Made by a program: the position numbers and the translations under genes. Shown here piece by piece: positions 1-8,195 of a DNA stretch of 64,000 nt. The DNA lies in NCBI RefSeq assembly GCF_021390435.2, contig NZ_JAJVCN010000001.1, positions 3,991,461 through 4,055,460 on the forward strand. The letters run 5' to 3'. This stretch comes from Kibdelosporangium philippinense (GTDB taxonomy: Bacteria > Actinomycetota > Actinomycetes > Mycobacteriales > Pseudonocardiaceae). Position 1 is the stretch's first letter; every line of letters begins with the position of its first letter. The notes below the pieces were generated by a model. It saw only the letters and a list, made by a program, of their open reading frames with translations. It was not told the origin of the DNA and searched no databases.

Positions 1-379
1 GGCCGAAGAACTGCTTCAGGAACGCACCAAGGGGCACGAACAGGAAGATGTTGAAGACCGTCTGCTGCACCGCGGGGTTGTGGAGGTAGGCCATGACACC
101 CGTGCCGCGCTGTTCGTGCCGGATGTCGGTCAGGAACTGCATCACGTTGAGCTGTGGCGAGGTCAACGCCTGGTGCTGCAGGCACCACGTCTCGTTGATC
201 TGCGGCAGCGGGAGCAAGGTGTAAGTCATGATCGCCAGTGCGTAGATCACGAAACCGACCGCGAGCAGGATCCGGCCGAACCCGAGCTCGCCCCGGCGCC
301 GGTAGCTCACCACGACGAACGGCAGGGACAACAGGACAGCAAGGAAACACCCGCCGACAATCGCGATCACCGCAGACAT
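1..379 (-). CDS. VanZ-like membrane protein (partial, 3' end outside window)
   Basis: About 126 codons are visible, reading from an ATG at 379 to the left window edge. Three features suggest the VanZ-like family: an N-terminal hydrophobic helix (residues about 3-24), a second helix carrying the sequence YTLLPLP, and a third segment NIFLFVPLG. The family is small integral-membrane proteins; VanZ itself gives low-level teicoplanin resistance, but most members have no known role. A GTG directly precedes the ATG, and no convincing ribosome-binding site separates the two choices. It is divergent from the next gene with about 64 bp between. The assignment rests on motif style only. Confidence 0.6.
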   Translation of the reverse strand, partial: MSAVIAIVGGCFLAVLLSLPFVVVSYRRRGELGFGRILLAVGFVIYALAIMTYTLLPLPQINETWCLQHQALTSPQLNVMQFLTDIRHEQRGTGVMAYLHNPAVQQTVFNIFLFVPLGAFLKQFFG

Positions 380-443
380 CACGCGGTAGGTAATACCGGT
401 ATGCGCCGCACCCGGCAACTCGGGGCGCCGCTAACTTTGGTGG

Positions 444-2228
444 ATGGCCTTCAGCGGATTCGACCACCGGCTGCTCGCCGAGCTTCGGCGACGCGAAGCT
501 GGCTGGAGCCAGGCGTACCTGGTGCAGCGGATTCTGCGGGCGATCAGCAAGACTTCGCTGTTCAGCCAGCATGTCGCCAGCCTCGCGGGGATGTCGGTCG
601 AACTACCGCGAACCCAAGCCGTCCTGACCAGTTTCGCCGCCACCGGCCAGCCGGCACGCGCCCTGGTCCGGGCACACTGCGAGGCCGCGGCTCATGCTGT
701 GGCGCGCTGGGACGTCTGTCCGGAGCTTCGCCAGTCACTGGTGGATACGGCGTCGATGATTGCCGTTCAGTCCAATGTGCTCGACGACCTGAAGGCGCGT
801 GCGCTGGGCACGGCCGCGGCTATCGGCACCCAGCTGCCCTTGATCCAGGACGTTGTGGACGACGCGCTCGCCAAGGCGTGGCATTCGGATGTCGATGTGT
901 CGTATGTGGACATGGTCGCCGACGAGTACGCTTGCCTTGTCGCCACGGCCGATCGTGATCCGGCGGCGTTGACCCAGGATCTGGTTCGCGCGTTCCGGTC
1001 CAAGGACACTGTGGACGCTCATACCTTGCGAAGCTTGCTGCTTCCGAACGCTTCTGGCTATCGAGTGGCCGTCGTAGTCCATGGCGCCGCTGAGCTGACG
1101 CGGCTGCAGGCCCTCCACGAGACCGCAGTGAGTTCCGGTGTGCGGGAACCCGAGCGGCTGGGGTTCGGGGCCGCGCTTGGGCGCCTCCGCAGGTTCACGC
1201 GGCAAATCCCCGTTAACGGCGCCGCATGTCTGGTCGCGTGCCAGGTCGATGCGGTCGACGCGCCAAGTGCTGGCCGAATCGCCCGGCGCGAGGTCGCCGA
1301 ACTGCTGGATCAGTACATGGCCGGTCACCGGCTGGTGGCACTGTCCCTCGGCGACGATGTCTTCGTGTCCCGGGTGGACAGTGGCGAGTCGAGGCATATC
1401 CAGTCCCACACTCCGACAGTCGATCGCGCCGTTCCGCTTGTGTCCCACTGGCCGGGAACCTTGCGAAACGGGTTGCGGATGGCGCACGTGGCCCGCGTGA
1501 CCGAGGCTCCCTTGCCAGCCGCCGCTTTGGCATGGGCCGCCCTGGAAGCGTGCGGCCTGAACAAACGTGAGGATATCGCCGCCGCGCTCGCATTACAGGC
1601 CATGCGGCAGCAGATTGTCGAGGCACACCAACAGTTATGCCAAGGAGCACGGACAGCACCGGTAGAGCTCCAGTTGATCGACAGCCATGCCGTCACGAAC
1701 GACTTCAACCGGCTGCGTGATCTGAATACCTGGGTCGATCTCCTTCTGCCGCAGCGAGATTCGGACAGTTCGACGGCGATTGCCGCTCGCAAGGCACTGA
1801 CCGCGGTGGCCGCGCAGACGTCCCCCTTGGCGGCACAACAGGTACGGGACTGGTCGGCGCGACTGTCCAACCCGGTCGCTTGTGCACAGTGGCTCGAAGA
1901 CCGGCAGCAGCGGATCGGCACGTTCCTGCACGCGCTCAACGCCACCCGGAACATGTCGTTGCACACTGGGCAATTCCGCGCCTTCGGCGACGTCACGCTC
2001 GGGATCGGCGGGTCGCTCGTTGTCGACTTCACGTTGGAGATTTTGGGTAACTGGTACCGCAACACCGATCAGCAACTGCCGCCGGCGAAGGTCATCGCCC
2101 TGTTGGCAAGACGTCAGCGCGACCTTGTCGCGCGCCTACAAGCACATGACGGTCCATTGTTCGACCTGAACATCGCCTGGCTGACAAGCCCGGCGTCTGC
2201 CGGTATGCGGACACCGTCAGACGGGTGA
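444..2228 (+). CDS. Large hypothetical protein with C-terminal HEPN-type RNxxxH motif
   Basis: This 594-aa protein has no signal peptide or membrane segment and I recognise no full-length family. Residues 502-507 read R-N-M-S-L-H, matching the Rx4H signature (polar residue after Arg) of HEPN ribonucleases, inside a predicted helix and followed by a short conserved-looking stretch. HEPN proteins are often RNases in toxin-antitoxin and abortive-infection systems. The first 400 residues are helix-rich and alanine-rich with no clear motif. It stands alone: divergent from the VanZ-like gene and about 320 bp upstream of the cholesterol oxidase gene. The start at 444 is the first ATG; no strong Shine-Dalgarno is seen. 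HEPN function is inference; a chance Rx4H match is possible. Confidence 0.55.
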   Translation: MAFSGFDHRLLAELRRREAGWSQAYLVQRILRAISKTSLFSQHVASLAGMSVELPRTQAVLTSFAATGQPARALVRAHCEAAAHAVARWDVCPELRQSLVDTASMIAVQSNVLDDLKARALGTAAAIGTQLPLIQDVVDDALAKAWHSDVDVSYVDMVADEYACLVATADRDPAALTQDLVRAFRSKDTVDAHTLRSLLLPNASGYRVAVVVHGAAELTRLQALHETAVSSGVREPERLGFGAALGRLRRFTRQIPVNGAACLVACQVDAVDAPSAGRIARREVAELLDQYMAGHRLVALSLGDDVFVSRVDSGESRHIQSHTPTVDRAVPLVSHWPGTLRNGLRMAHVARVTEAPLPAAALAWAALEACGLNKREDIAAALALQAMRQQIVEAHQQLCQGARTAPVELQLIDSHAVTNDFNRLRDLNTWVDLLLPQRDSDSSTAIAARKALTAVAAQTSPLAAQQVRDWSARLSNPVACAQWLEDRQQRIGTFLHALNATRNMSLHTGQFRAFGDVTLGIGGSLVVDFTLEILGNWYRNTDQQLPPAKVIALLARRQRDLVARLQAHDGPLFDLNIAWLTSPASAGMRTPSDG

Positions 2229-2506
2229 GGCCGCCGTCCGCCACCGGTACGGGGTTCAGAAACCGCCCGCGCACACCACGTTCCACCGTTCAGCAGTCAG
2301 CAACCCCTGCCATTCGGCGTCCCCTAGGTAACTGCCAACGCGGACCTCGGTGACGTCCAATGGCCCAAACGTTCACCAGGCGTACTGGAACAGGTTACAG
2401 AAATGGCGTTTCTACAGGGACTTCCCGGTTCCGTTGCCACTACCGGAGTCGAGAGCGAGACACAAGTTACTTGCTAGTAACTAGTGACTTCGTCGTTCGT
2501 CGTCCG
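2229..2506. other. Noncoding promoter region upstream of choA
   Basis: About 280 bp without a credible gene. It contains a 16-bp inverted repeat at 2466-2481 (GTTACT, 4-bp loop, AGTAAC), some 25 bp upstream of the KstR-type box. This could be a second operator or part of the promoter. I see nothing else in it. Confidence 0.5.
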
Positions 2507-2520
2507 TATAACTTGTTCTA
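2507..2520. promoter_or_regulatory. KstR-type operator upstream of choA
   Basis: The 14-mer TATAACTTGTTCTA fits TnnAACnnGTTnnA exactly. That is the consensus for KstR, the TetR-family repressor of cholesterol catabolism in mycobacteria and rhodococci. It lies 26 bp before the chosen ATG of the cholesterol oxidase gene, a location suited to repression. A second match stands before the AhpD-like gene at 6344-6357. Binding by a KstR homologue is inferred; kstR itself is not in this window. Confidence 0.65.
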
Positions 2521-2546
2521 ATCCCCTCAACGGTGAGGAAGCTCAC

Positions 2547-4172
2547 ATGAGTGATAACGCCATGTGTGGCAAGGGTTTTCCCGGAGTATCCCGCCGCACC
2601 TTCATAACCGGAACTGGTTCTATCTTGGGGTTCGCGGCCCTGACTGGCCGAGCCACCGCGGCCCCCGTCCCCGCCCCAATTCCACCCGGTGCCCATGTGC
2701 CAGTTCTCATCATCGGCACCGGATATGGCGGCTCGGTCGCCGCCCTTCGACTAGCCCAAGCGGGTGTCGACGTGCACATGCTCGAACTGGGCATGGCCTG
2801 GGACACCCCAGGCAGCGACGGCAAGATCTTCGCCAACACCACCACACCGGACTACCGGTCCTACTGGCTGCGTACCAAGACCAAGCAGCCGGTGAGCAAC
2901 TTCCTCGGTTTCCCACTGGACAAGGACGTCCCGAAGTACACCGGGATCCTCGACGCGGAGGAGTTCAGCGGGATCACGGTCTACCAAGGCCGGGGAGTCG
3001 GTGGCGGCTCGCTGGTCAACGGCGGGATGGCGGTCACGCCACCACGCCCGAGGTTCAGCGCGATCCTGCCGAGCGTGAACGTCGACGAGATGTACAACAC
3101 CTACTACCCCAGGGCGAACGCGGGCCTCGGGGTGACACATGTGGACCAGACGTGGTGGAACACGGTCGATTGCTACCAGTACGCCCGAGTGGGCCGCAAA
3201 CACGCCCAACGGTCGAACTTCCCGTTCGTTTTCGTGTCCAATGTGTACGACTGGGAGTACATGAAACAGGAGGCCGCCGGCACCGTGCCCAAGTCCGCGG
3301 TCGCCGGTGAACTGCTGTACGGCAACAACTACGGCAAGAAAACTCTGCAGAAGACGTACCTGGCCCAGGCGAAAGCCACCGGCCGGGTGGCCATTTCACC
3401 CCTGCACCGGGTCACTTCGGTTGCCCCGGTGAACGGCCGCTACGCCGTCGTCGTCGAACAGCTCGATACCAGCGGGACCGTCACCGCGACCAAGACCGTC
3501 ACTGCCGACAAGGTGTTCTTCGCCGCTGGCAGTGTCGGCACGAGCAAGCTCTTGACCAAGCTGAAGGCGACCGGCACGCTTCCCGGCCTGAACAACGAGA
3601 TCGGCCAGGGCTGGGGCGACAACGGCAACGTGATGTGCGGGCGCGCCAACCATTTGTGGGACCCGACGGGTTCGGTTCAGGCGTCCATCCCCACGGCCGG
3701 GATCGACAACTGGGACGCTGGAGGCGCTTTCGCCGAAGTCGCGCCGCTGCCGACCGGGATCGAGACGTGGGCGTCGTTCTACCTGTCCATCACCAAGAAC
3801 CCCAACCGTGCCCAGTTCACCTGGAACTCCACGGCCAACCGGGTGGACCTGAGCTGGCAGACGGCGTGGAAGCAGCCGTCGATCGATATGGCCAAGTCCA
3901 TTTTCGACAAGATCAACGCGAAGGAAGGGACCATCTATCGCACGGATCTGTTCGGTGCGAACAAGATCTGGGGCGATCATCTGACCTACCACCCGCTCGG
4001 CGGCGCGATCCTGAACAAGGCGACTGACAACTACGGCCGCCTGCATGGCTATTCCGGTCTGTACGTGATCGACGGCGCGCTGATTCCCGGCAATACAGCC
4101 GTGAATCCGTTCGTCACGATCACGGCGCTGGCAGAGCGGAACATCGAGGCGATCATCGCCAGCGAACTGTGA
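2547..4172 (+). CDS. choA: Cholesterol oxidase, GMC family, Tat-exported
   Basis: This is a 541-aa FAD enzyme that oxidises and isomerises cholesterol to cholest-4-en-3-one outside the cell. Residues 15-20 (SRRTFI), a hydrophobic stretch and an Ala-rich cleavage region form a Tat signal. The FAD-binding GTGYGG motif is at 57-62. Candidate catalytic residues are Glu397, His482 (in HPLGG) and Asn520 (in NPF); their spacing of 85 and 38 residues closely matches Glu361/His447/Asn485 of Streptomyces cholesterol oxidase. The ATG at 2547 is chosen over an upstream in-frame start because GTGAGGAAG lies just before it and the Tat signal then begins sensibly. It follows a KstR-type box and was originally almost abutting the convergent AhpD-like gene. 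Confidence 0.93.
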   Translation: MSDNAMCGKGFPGVSRRTFITGTGSILGFAALTGRATAAPVPAPIPPGAHVPVLIIGTGYGGSVAALRLAQAGVDVHMLELGMAWDTPGSDGKIFANTTTPDYRSYWLRTKTKQPVSNFLGFPLDKDVPKYTGILDAEEFSGITVYQGRGVGGGSLVNGGMAVTPPRPRFSAILPSVNVDEMYNTYYPRANAGLGVTHVDQTWWNTVDCYQYARVGRKHAQRSNFPFVFVSNVYDWEYMKQEAAGTVPKSAVAGELLYGNNYGKKTLQKTYLAQAKATGRVAISPLHRVTSVAPVNGRYAVVVEQLDTSGTVTATKTVTADKVFFAAGSVGTSKLLTKLKATGTLPGLNNEIGQGWGDNGNVMCGRANHLWDPTGSVQASIPTAGIDNWDAGGAFAEVAPLPTGIETWASFYLSITKNPNRAQFTWNSTANRVDLSWQTAWKQPSIDMAKSIFDKINAKEGTIYRTDLFGANKIWGDHLTYHPLGGAILNKATDNYGRLHGYSGLYVIDGALIPGNTAVNPFVTITALAERNIEAIIASEL

Positions 4173-4185
4173 GTTACAGGGTCTG

Positions 4186-5819
4186 TCGTGAGTGTTTTCG
4201 CCGGTTCTAACCGGTCTGGTGTTTTAACGTTGTGAGGGCATGGTGGGCAGGGCCGTCGCGGAGCGGCGGCCCTGCTTTCGTTGCTGGGTTTAGGTTTTTG
4301 TCACTGGACGGACGATGCGATGCCGCGTCGCGGGGATGGATGTATGCCCTGTCGGGCGGCCCGGACCGGGCCGTGAAGGTTTTCGCGGTTTCGCCGGAGA
4401 TCCCAGGCGCGGGTGAAGCCCACGAAACCCGCGTTTGACCCGTAGCGGGCTGAGCGGTCCCCGGCGTCGTTCCCAGGACAGTCGCTGATCGGCGATGAGC
4501 CCACGCGCCAGGACCAGGTGAACATAAGCCACAGCCACCAGCCAACTCCACCGCTCGGCTTGCTCGGGGCCACGCACTCGAGGGCGGGTCCAAGCCAGGT
4601 ATTGCTTGAGGAACCGGAAGAGGTGCTCGATGCCGTAACGGCGCAGATACGCCCGCCACACCCGGTCAAGATCGAACGAGCCCTCAGGCCCGGTCCAGAA
4701 CAACCACATCGGCGGGTACGCCGGGTCGGCCGAACACACCCAGACCACACTGCCCCGGGTCACCGGGCGGGAGTACCCGGGCCGGTAGCCAGGTTCCCGC
4801 AGTGCCGCCGATTCCGAGGCACGCGGGTGCATCCCATGCCACACCGACACACTCACCGCGGCCCGCCCAGGCTCGGCGGGCACCGCGAGGTATTCGTCCG
4901 GGTCACGCCAGCTACGGCGATCGGACAGTTTCATCTTTGGCCCGTGCACTCGCGGCCGCCCGATCGTGCCTGGTTCCCGCGGCGGCGGATCGGCCATCAC
5001 CACCGCGTCCTTACGCAACCGGACCACGATCTGCACCCGCTCGCCGGTCAACCGGCCACCCAGATACACCGGGCTGTAGTCCCCGTCAGCACACACAATC
5101 GGAACCAGACCACCACCATCATCACCACCGTCCGGGTCCCGGTCGGCAGCCACCTGCTTCAGCAACGCCTCGATCTGCCCGACAGCAACCACATTGTGGT
5201 TCTCACCCACCGCGATACGCGCCACCGCCACCGGCGACGCCCACGACGAACCGCTCGTCCCGGTCGCGGCCAGCCACTGAAACCACCAGCCCGGAGTCAC
5301 CACCCCGCTGCCACCGCCAACATCCTTGCCCGCGTCGTAGTTCAACGTCCGGTCCGGGCTGGTCGGCGCATCCGGACGCGGCCACTGCGAACAATCCAAC
5401 GCGAACACCAGCCCCGAGGACCGATCCACCACACCCGCCAACACACCCGCCAACACCGCGGCGTCGATCCGGCCCCGATCCAACGCGGCATACACACTGC
5501 CATGCCCACGCCGCAACACCGGCTCCAAGCTTAGATACGGCAACGACTCCAACCGGCCCGGATGACACAACAACGCGTCCACCATCTCGAACAACACATC
5601 CGGCCACCTCGTGAACGACTCATACACCGCCCGGCGGAACCGCCGCAGCCGCCGGAGTTGGCCTACAAGGGATCCATCAGGCACACTGCCAGACACGGCC
5701 ACCGCTTTCGTGATCAAAGTTCTGTGGAAGGAACCAAGATCATCGAGCGGTGGCCGCCTCCATGTCAAAGATCAACCACCCGGAACGTTAAAACACCAGA
5801 CCGGCCAAAACACTCACGA
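4186..5819. mobile_element. Insertion sequence with DDE transposase, 1634 bp
   Basis: Outer inverted repeats TCGTGAGTGTTTT (4186-4198) and AAAACACTCACGA (5807-5819) are exact. They are bordered by a 6-bp direct repeat GGTCTG (4180-4185 and 5820-5825), the target-site duplication. Similarity between the ends continues inward (TCTGGTGTTTTAACGTT in both), but the left end has about 10 extra bases forming the small palindrome CCGGTTCTAACCGG. The element carries one transposase gene on the minus strand. It landed in the last codon of the AhpD-like gene and supplies that gene's present stop codon. Intact ends and an intact transposase suggest a recent insertion. Confidence 0.9.
4290..5768 (-). CDS. 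DDE transposase (IS701/NF041680-like)
   Basis: A 492-aa open frame starting at TTG; an internal GTG or TTG about 20-25 codons later is also possible. The N-terminal part (LRRFRRAVYESF, LLCHPGRLESL, RRGHGSVYAALDRGRID) resembles an actinobacterial group of IS4-superfamily transposases. Candidate catalytic acids are Asp125 (ALDCSQWPRPDA), Asp228 or Asp230 (CADGDYSP) and Glu381 (YGIEHLFRFLKQ), in the usual DDE order. It fills most of the element between terminal repeats and appears full length. Exact family naming would need an ISfinder search. Confidence 0.85.
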   Translation of the reverse strand: MTWRRPPLDDLGSFHRTLITKAVAVSGSVPDGSLVGQLRRLRRFRRAVYESFTRWPDVLFEMVDALLCHPGRLESLPYLSLEPVLRRGHGSVYAALDRGRIDAAVLAGVLAGVVDRSSGLVFALDCSQWPRPDAPTSPDRTLNYDAGKDVGGGSGVVTPGWWFQWLAATGTSGSSWASPVAVARIAVGENHNVVAVGQIEALLKQVAADRDPDGGDDGGGLVPIVCADGDYSPVYLGGRLTGERVQIVVRLRKDAVVMADPPPREPGTIGRPRVHGPKMKLSDRRSWRDPDEYLAVPAEPGRAAVSVSVWHGMHPRASESAALREPGYRPGYSRPVTRGSVVWVCSADPAYPPMWLFWTGPEGSFDLDRVWRAYLRRYGIEHLFRFLKQYLAWTRPRVRGPEQAERWSWLVAVAYVHLVLARGLIADQRLSWERRRGPLSPLRVKRGFRGLHPRLGSPAKPRKPSRPGPGRPTGHTSIPATRHRIVRPVTKT

Positions 5820-6299
5820 GGTCTGAGCTGGGAGGACGCACATCACGTCGAGGCCGAGGACGTGATTGAGCCTGCCGAATGCCAGCCACGAGCCGATGCT
5901 CATACTGAGTTCGACGATCTCGGCCTGGGTGTAGTGCTTGGTCATCCGGCCCCAGAACTCCTCGTCGAGGCCGTGGTGGTCCAGCGCGTACCGCTCGGCG
6001 TACTCGGCGGCCAGCCGGGTCCGGTCGTCGAACGCTTCCGTTGTGCGCCAATTGGTCACGTGGTCAGGGAACTCGTCCTCGACTTTGACGCCCTCGCGTT
6101 CGGTACGCCAGTCGAGGCAGAACATGCAGCCGTTGATCTGCGCGGTCCGCAGCCTGGCGGCCTCGAATTCGCGCAGCCCAAGGGTTGTGTTGGCGTACAC
6201 GGACAACGAGAAGTTCGCGGCCGCGGTCCCGATGCCCGGCACCATCTCGCCCCACACGTACGCGATCGGGTCCTTGCCCTCGGGAATGTCGATGTTCAT
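5814..6299 (-). CDS. Carboxymuconolactone decarboxylase/AhpD-like protein
   Basis: 161 aa with the AhpD-type motif C-M-F-C in QINGCMFCLDWR, followed by a helix with GRLNHVLGLD. Members are small thiol peroxidase or reductase partners or decarboxylases; the substrate here is unknown. The ATG at 6299 is chosen because AAAGGAG lies just upstream. A perfect KstR-type box lies 45 bp before the start, suggesting a role in sterol catabolism. The 3' end is altered: the insertion sequence begins one base after the ACC codon, so the ending ...QTS-stop uses IS bases. Without the IS it would read ...QTL-stop and end 1 bp from the choA stop. Function is probably unaffected. Confidence 0.85.
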   Translation of the reverse strand: MNIDIPEGKDPIAYVWGEMVPGIGTAAANFSLSVYANTTLGLREFEAARLRTAQINGCMFCLDWRTEREGVKVEDEFPDHVTNWRTTEAFDDRTRLAAEYAERYALDHHGLDEEFWGRMTKHYTQAEIVELSMSIGSWLAFGRLNHVLGLDVMCVLPAQTS

Positions 6300-6343
6300 G
6301 CCAGCTCCTTTCCCCAAGGACAATCAGCGCAGGCCCATCGTAT

Positions 6344-6357
6344 TAGAACAGGTTCTA
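6344..6357. promoter_or_regulatory. KstR-type operator upstream of the AhpD-like gene
   Basis: TAGAACAGGTTCTA is a perfect 14-bp palindrome (6-bp arms, 2-bp centre) and fits TnnAACnnGTTnnA. It lies between the 3' end of the dehydrogenase gene (6372) and the AhpD-like start (6299), both on the minus strand, so it most likely controls the AhpD-like gene. Regulator identity is inferred from the motif. Confidence 0.75.
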
Positions 6358-6371
6358 GTTTGTCACGTCCC

Positions 6372-7454
6372 TCAGCCGCCGAACTTACCGAAGGCAGGGC
6401 GAAGCGGCACGTCGATCGCGTCGTACAGCCCAGGTTCCGCCTCGACAAGCCAGTCGATCGCGCCGACGAGCCTGCCAGCAGCCGTGGCGTTTCCGCCCGC
6501 GGACCTGTTCCCGTTTTCGTCGACTGCTTCGACCGAAACCTCGATCCGCGGGTTGCCCTCGATGATCACCCGGTGGGCTCCGTCGCCGGTCGGTGGCATC
6601 GGCCAGTCCGGCGCGCAGGACGGATGGATGCGCGTGACGTGCTCGATCACGATCCGCGGCTCGCCGGAGATGATGCCCTGGACCTCGAACCGCAGCGCGC
6701 CCTGCGTGCCTTTCTCGAAGTCGCCCATCAGCTTGGTCGTCACGGTTTCTTCGAGCTCGCGGCGGGCGACGGTCTCCCGGATTTCCTCGATCTCAGCACC
6801 GAGCGCACGAGCCATCAGCCGGATCTGCCCGCCCCACACCATGGTCGGAATTCCCGGCGCCACCATCGGCGGCGAATAGTCCATCGGCTGGCCCATTCCG
6901 ACCAGCCAGCGCACGGAATCAGGCTGGTCGTACGTGGTGTAGTCGAAGATCTCCTGGCAGCGCAGCACGTCGATGTCCGTGGCAACCCCGCTGACCAGCA
7001 ACGGCAGGATGTCGTTGCCCCAACCAGGGTCCACCCCGGACACGAACAGCGACCCGCCACCCTCCTTGACCGCGGCCAGCAACGGATCCCGCAGCTCAGC
7101 GGGCGCGTTGCGCTGGTCGTAGAGTGGATAGACCGACGGTGTCACAACGACTGCGCCAACCTGGACGGCTTTGATGATGTCGTCGACTGCCTCGTTCGGC
7201 CGGACCTCACCGGATGCCGCGTAGACAACGGCCTTGGGCCGCGCGGCCAGCACCGCGTCGATGTCGGCGGACGCCGTGACGCCCAACTGCCGGTCCATTC
7301 CAGCCAGATCACCGGCATCCCGGCCGACCTTGTCCGGACTGTGCACGATCACGCCAGAAAGTCGCAAGGCCGGATGAGCTTCCACGGCACGGATCGCCGC
7401 ACGGCCAACGTTGCCTGTGCCCCAGACAACTGTGTCAATCAAGGGGGCGGTCAT
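6372..7454 (-). CDS. DapB_N-type NAD(P)-dependent dehydrogenase
   Basis: About 360 aa. The N-terminus TVVWGTGNVGRAAIRA is a Rossmann nucleotide-binding loop (GxGxxG), and the protein resembles the dihydrodipicolinate-reductase-like / 2,4-diaminopentanoate dehydrogenase family (cf. GVDPGWGNDILP). True DapB is about 250 aa, so this is the longer catabolic-type family, whose substrate is often unknown. The ATG at 7454 places the Rossmann loop at the start; an in-frame start 7 codons upstream is possible. It lies in the same direction as the AhpD-like gene and may share its steroid-related context, which is inference. Confidence 0.75.
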   Translation of the reverse strand: MTAPLIDTVVWGTGNVGRAAIRAVEAHPALRLSGVIVHSPDKVGRDAGDLAGMDRQLGVTASADIDAVLAARPKAVVYAASGEVRPNEAVDDIIKAVQVGAVVVTPSVYPLYDQRNAPAELRDPLLAAVKEGGGSLFVSGVDPGWGNDILPLLVSGVATDIDVLRCQEIFDYTTYDQPDSVRWLVGMGQPMDYSPPMVAPGIPTMVWGGQIRLMARALGAEIEEIRETVARRELEETVTTKLMGDFEKGTQGALRFEVQGIISGEPRIVIEHVTRIHPSCAPDWPMPPTGDGAHRVIIEGNPRIEVSVEAVDENGNRSAGGNATAAGRLVGAIDWLVEAEPGLYDAIDVPLRPAFGKFGG

Positions 7455-7484
7455 GGGCAATGAGGCTAACCACAAAGCTGGCGA

Positions 7485-8129
7485 TCACGCCAGATCGCTT
7501 GTGATCCGTTCAGCCGCCTGGCGCAACGCGGGCACCATCCGGCGTAGATCGGCTGTCGAGGGCGCCCGCACTCCGATGGCAGCCTGAATGTTCGGGATGG
7601 ACACCGCGACGGCGAACCATCCCAGGCGCAACTCCTCCCGCTCGAATGCCATCCCGGTTCGCTTCACCTCCGCGACGACTCGTGACAGCCGCATGTGTTC
7701 GGTGATGGTGTACGGCGTACATCGGCTCAACTCTCCGGGCTCGACGCCTTGCGCGAGCAGAACCTTGCCAACTGCCGTGGCATGTAAGGGAAACCGTTCG
7801 CCCTTCAGCAGCATCGCACTGGATGCCACGGCTGTCGCGATCTCCGCACCCGTGAGCCGCGCGATGTGTCTTGCTGCCGTCTCACGGATCCTTCGGTGGC
7901 AAGGGACCTGCACGCCGAGTGTCCACAGTCGCTGCCCGAGCCGGTAGGAACCGTCTCGCGCGCGCTCCAAGCCTCCCCATGCGACCAGGTCGCGAACCAT
8001 CCGCAGGGCAGTCGGCATCGGCAGGCCGGTCCGTTCCGAGATCTCCCTCAATCGCAAGGAAGGCGTTGCGGTGTCGAACGCGTCGAGGACCGCGAAGATC
8101 CGGCCAGCGACGCCAGGGTGATCCGTCAC
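7485..8129 (-). CDS. IclR-family transcriptional regulator (compact)
   Basis: About 214 aa from GTG at 8129 (TTG at 8141 is an alternative). Residues about 5-60 form the winged helix (LREISERTGLPMPTALRMVRDL), followed by the IclR linker LGQRLWTLG and the signature PLHATAVGKVLLA. The family is usually about 250 aa; the stretch between the linker helix and PLHATA is about 20-30 residues shorter than usual, removing part of the effector domain's first strands. It is divergent from the nitroreductase gene, with a perfect palindrome between the starts, so auto-control and control of the neighbour are likely. Confidence 0.8.
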   Translation of the reverse strand: MTDHPGVAGRIFAVLDAFDTATPSLRLREISERTGLPMPTALRMVRDLVAWGGLERARDGSYRLGQRLWTLGVQVPCHRRIRETAARHIARLTGAEIATAVASSAMLLKGERFPLHATAVGKVLLAQGVEPGELSRCTPYTITEHMRLSRVVAEVKRTGMAFEREELRLGWFAVAVSIPNIQAAIGVRAPSTADLRRMVPALRQAAERITSDLA

Positions 8130-8143
8130 ACTGACTTTCAACG

Positions 8144-8159
8144 AATGAAACTGTTCATT
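8144..8159. promoter_or_regulatory. Palindromic operator between iclR-type and nitroreductase genes
   Basis: AATGAA-ACTG-TTCATT, arms 6 bp and exact, centred in the 66-bp divergent intergenic region. This is the expected place for the site of the adjacent IclR protein. Binding is inferred. Confidence 0.55.
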
Positions 8160-8195
8160 TCTGCCCCTCGGGCCAACTCCGCAAGGATGGCACGC

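Noticed and set aside
80..958. 292-codon plus-strand frame across the VanZ-like and HEPN genes
   Set aside because: Arg/Pro-rich composition and conflict with two better-supported reading frames.
5203..5607. Second ORF inside the first IS
   Set aside because: Shifted-frame shadow of the transposase; no domain and no slippery site seen.
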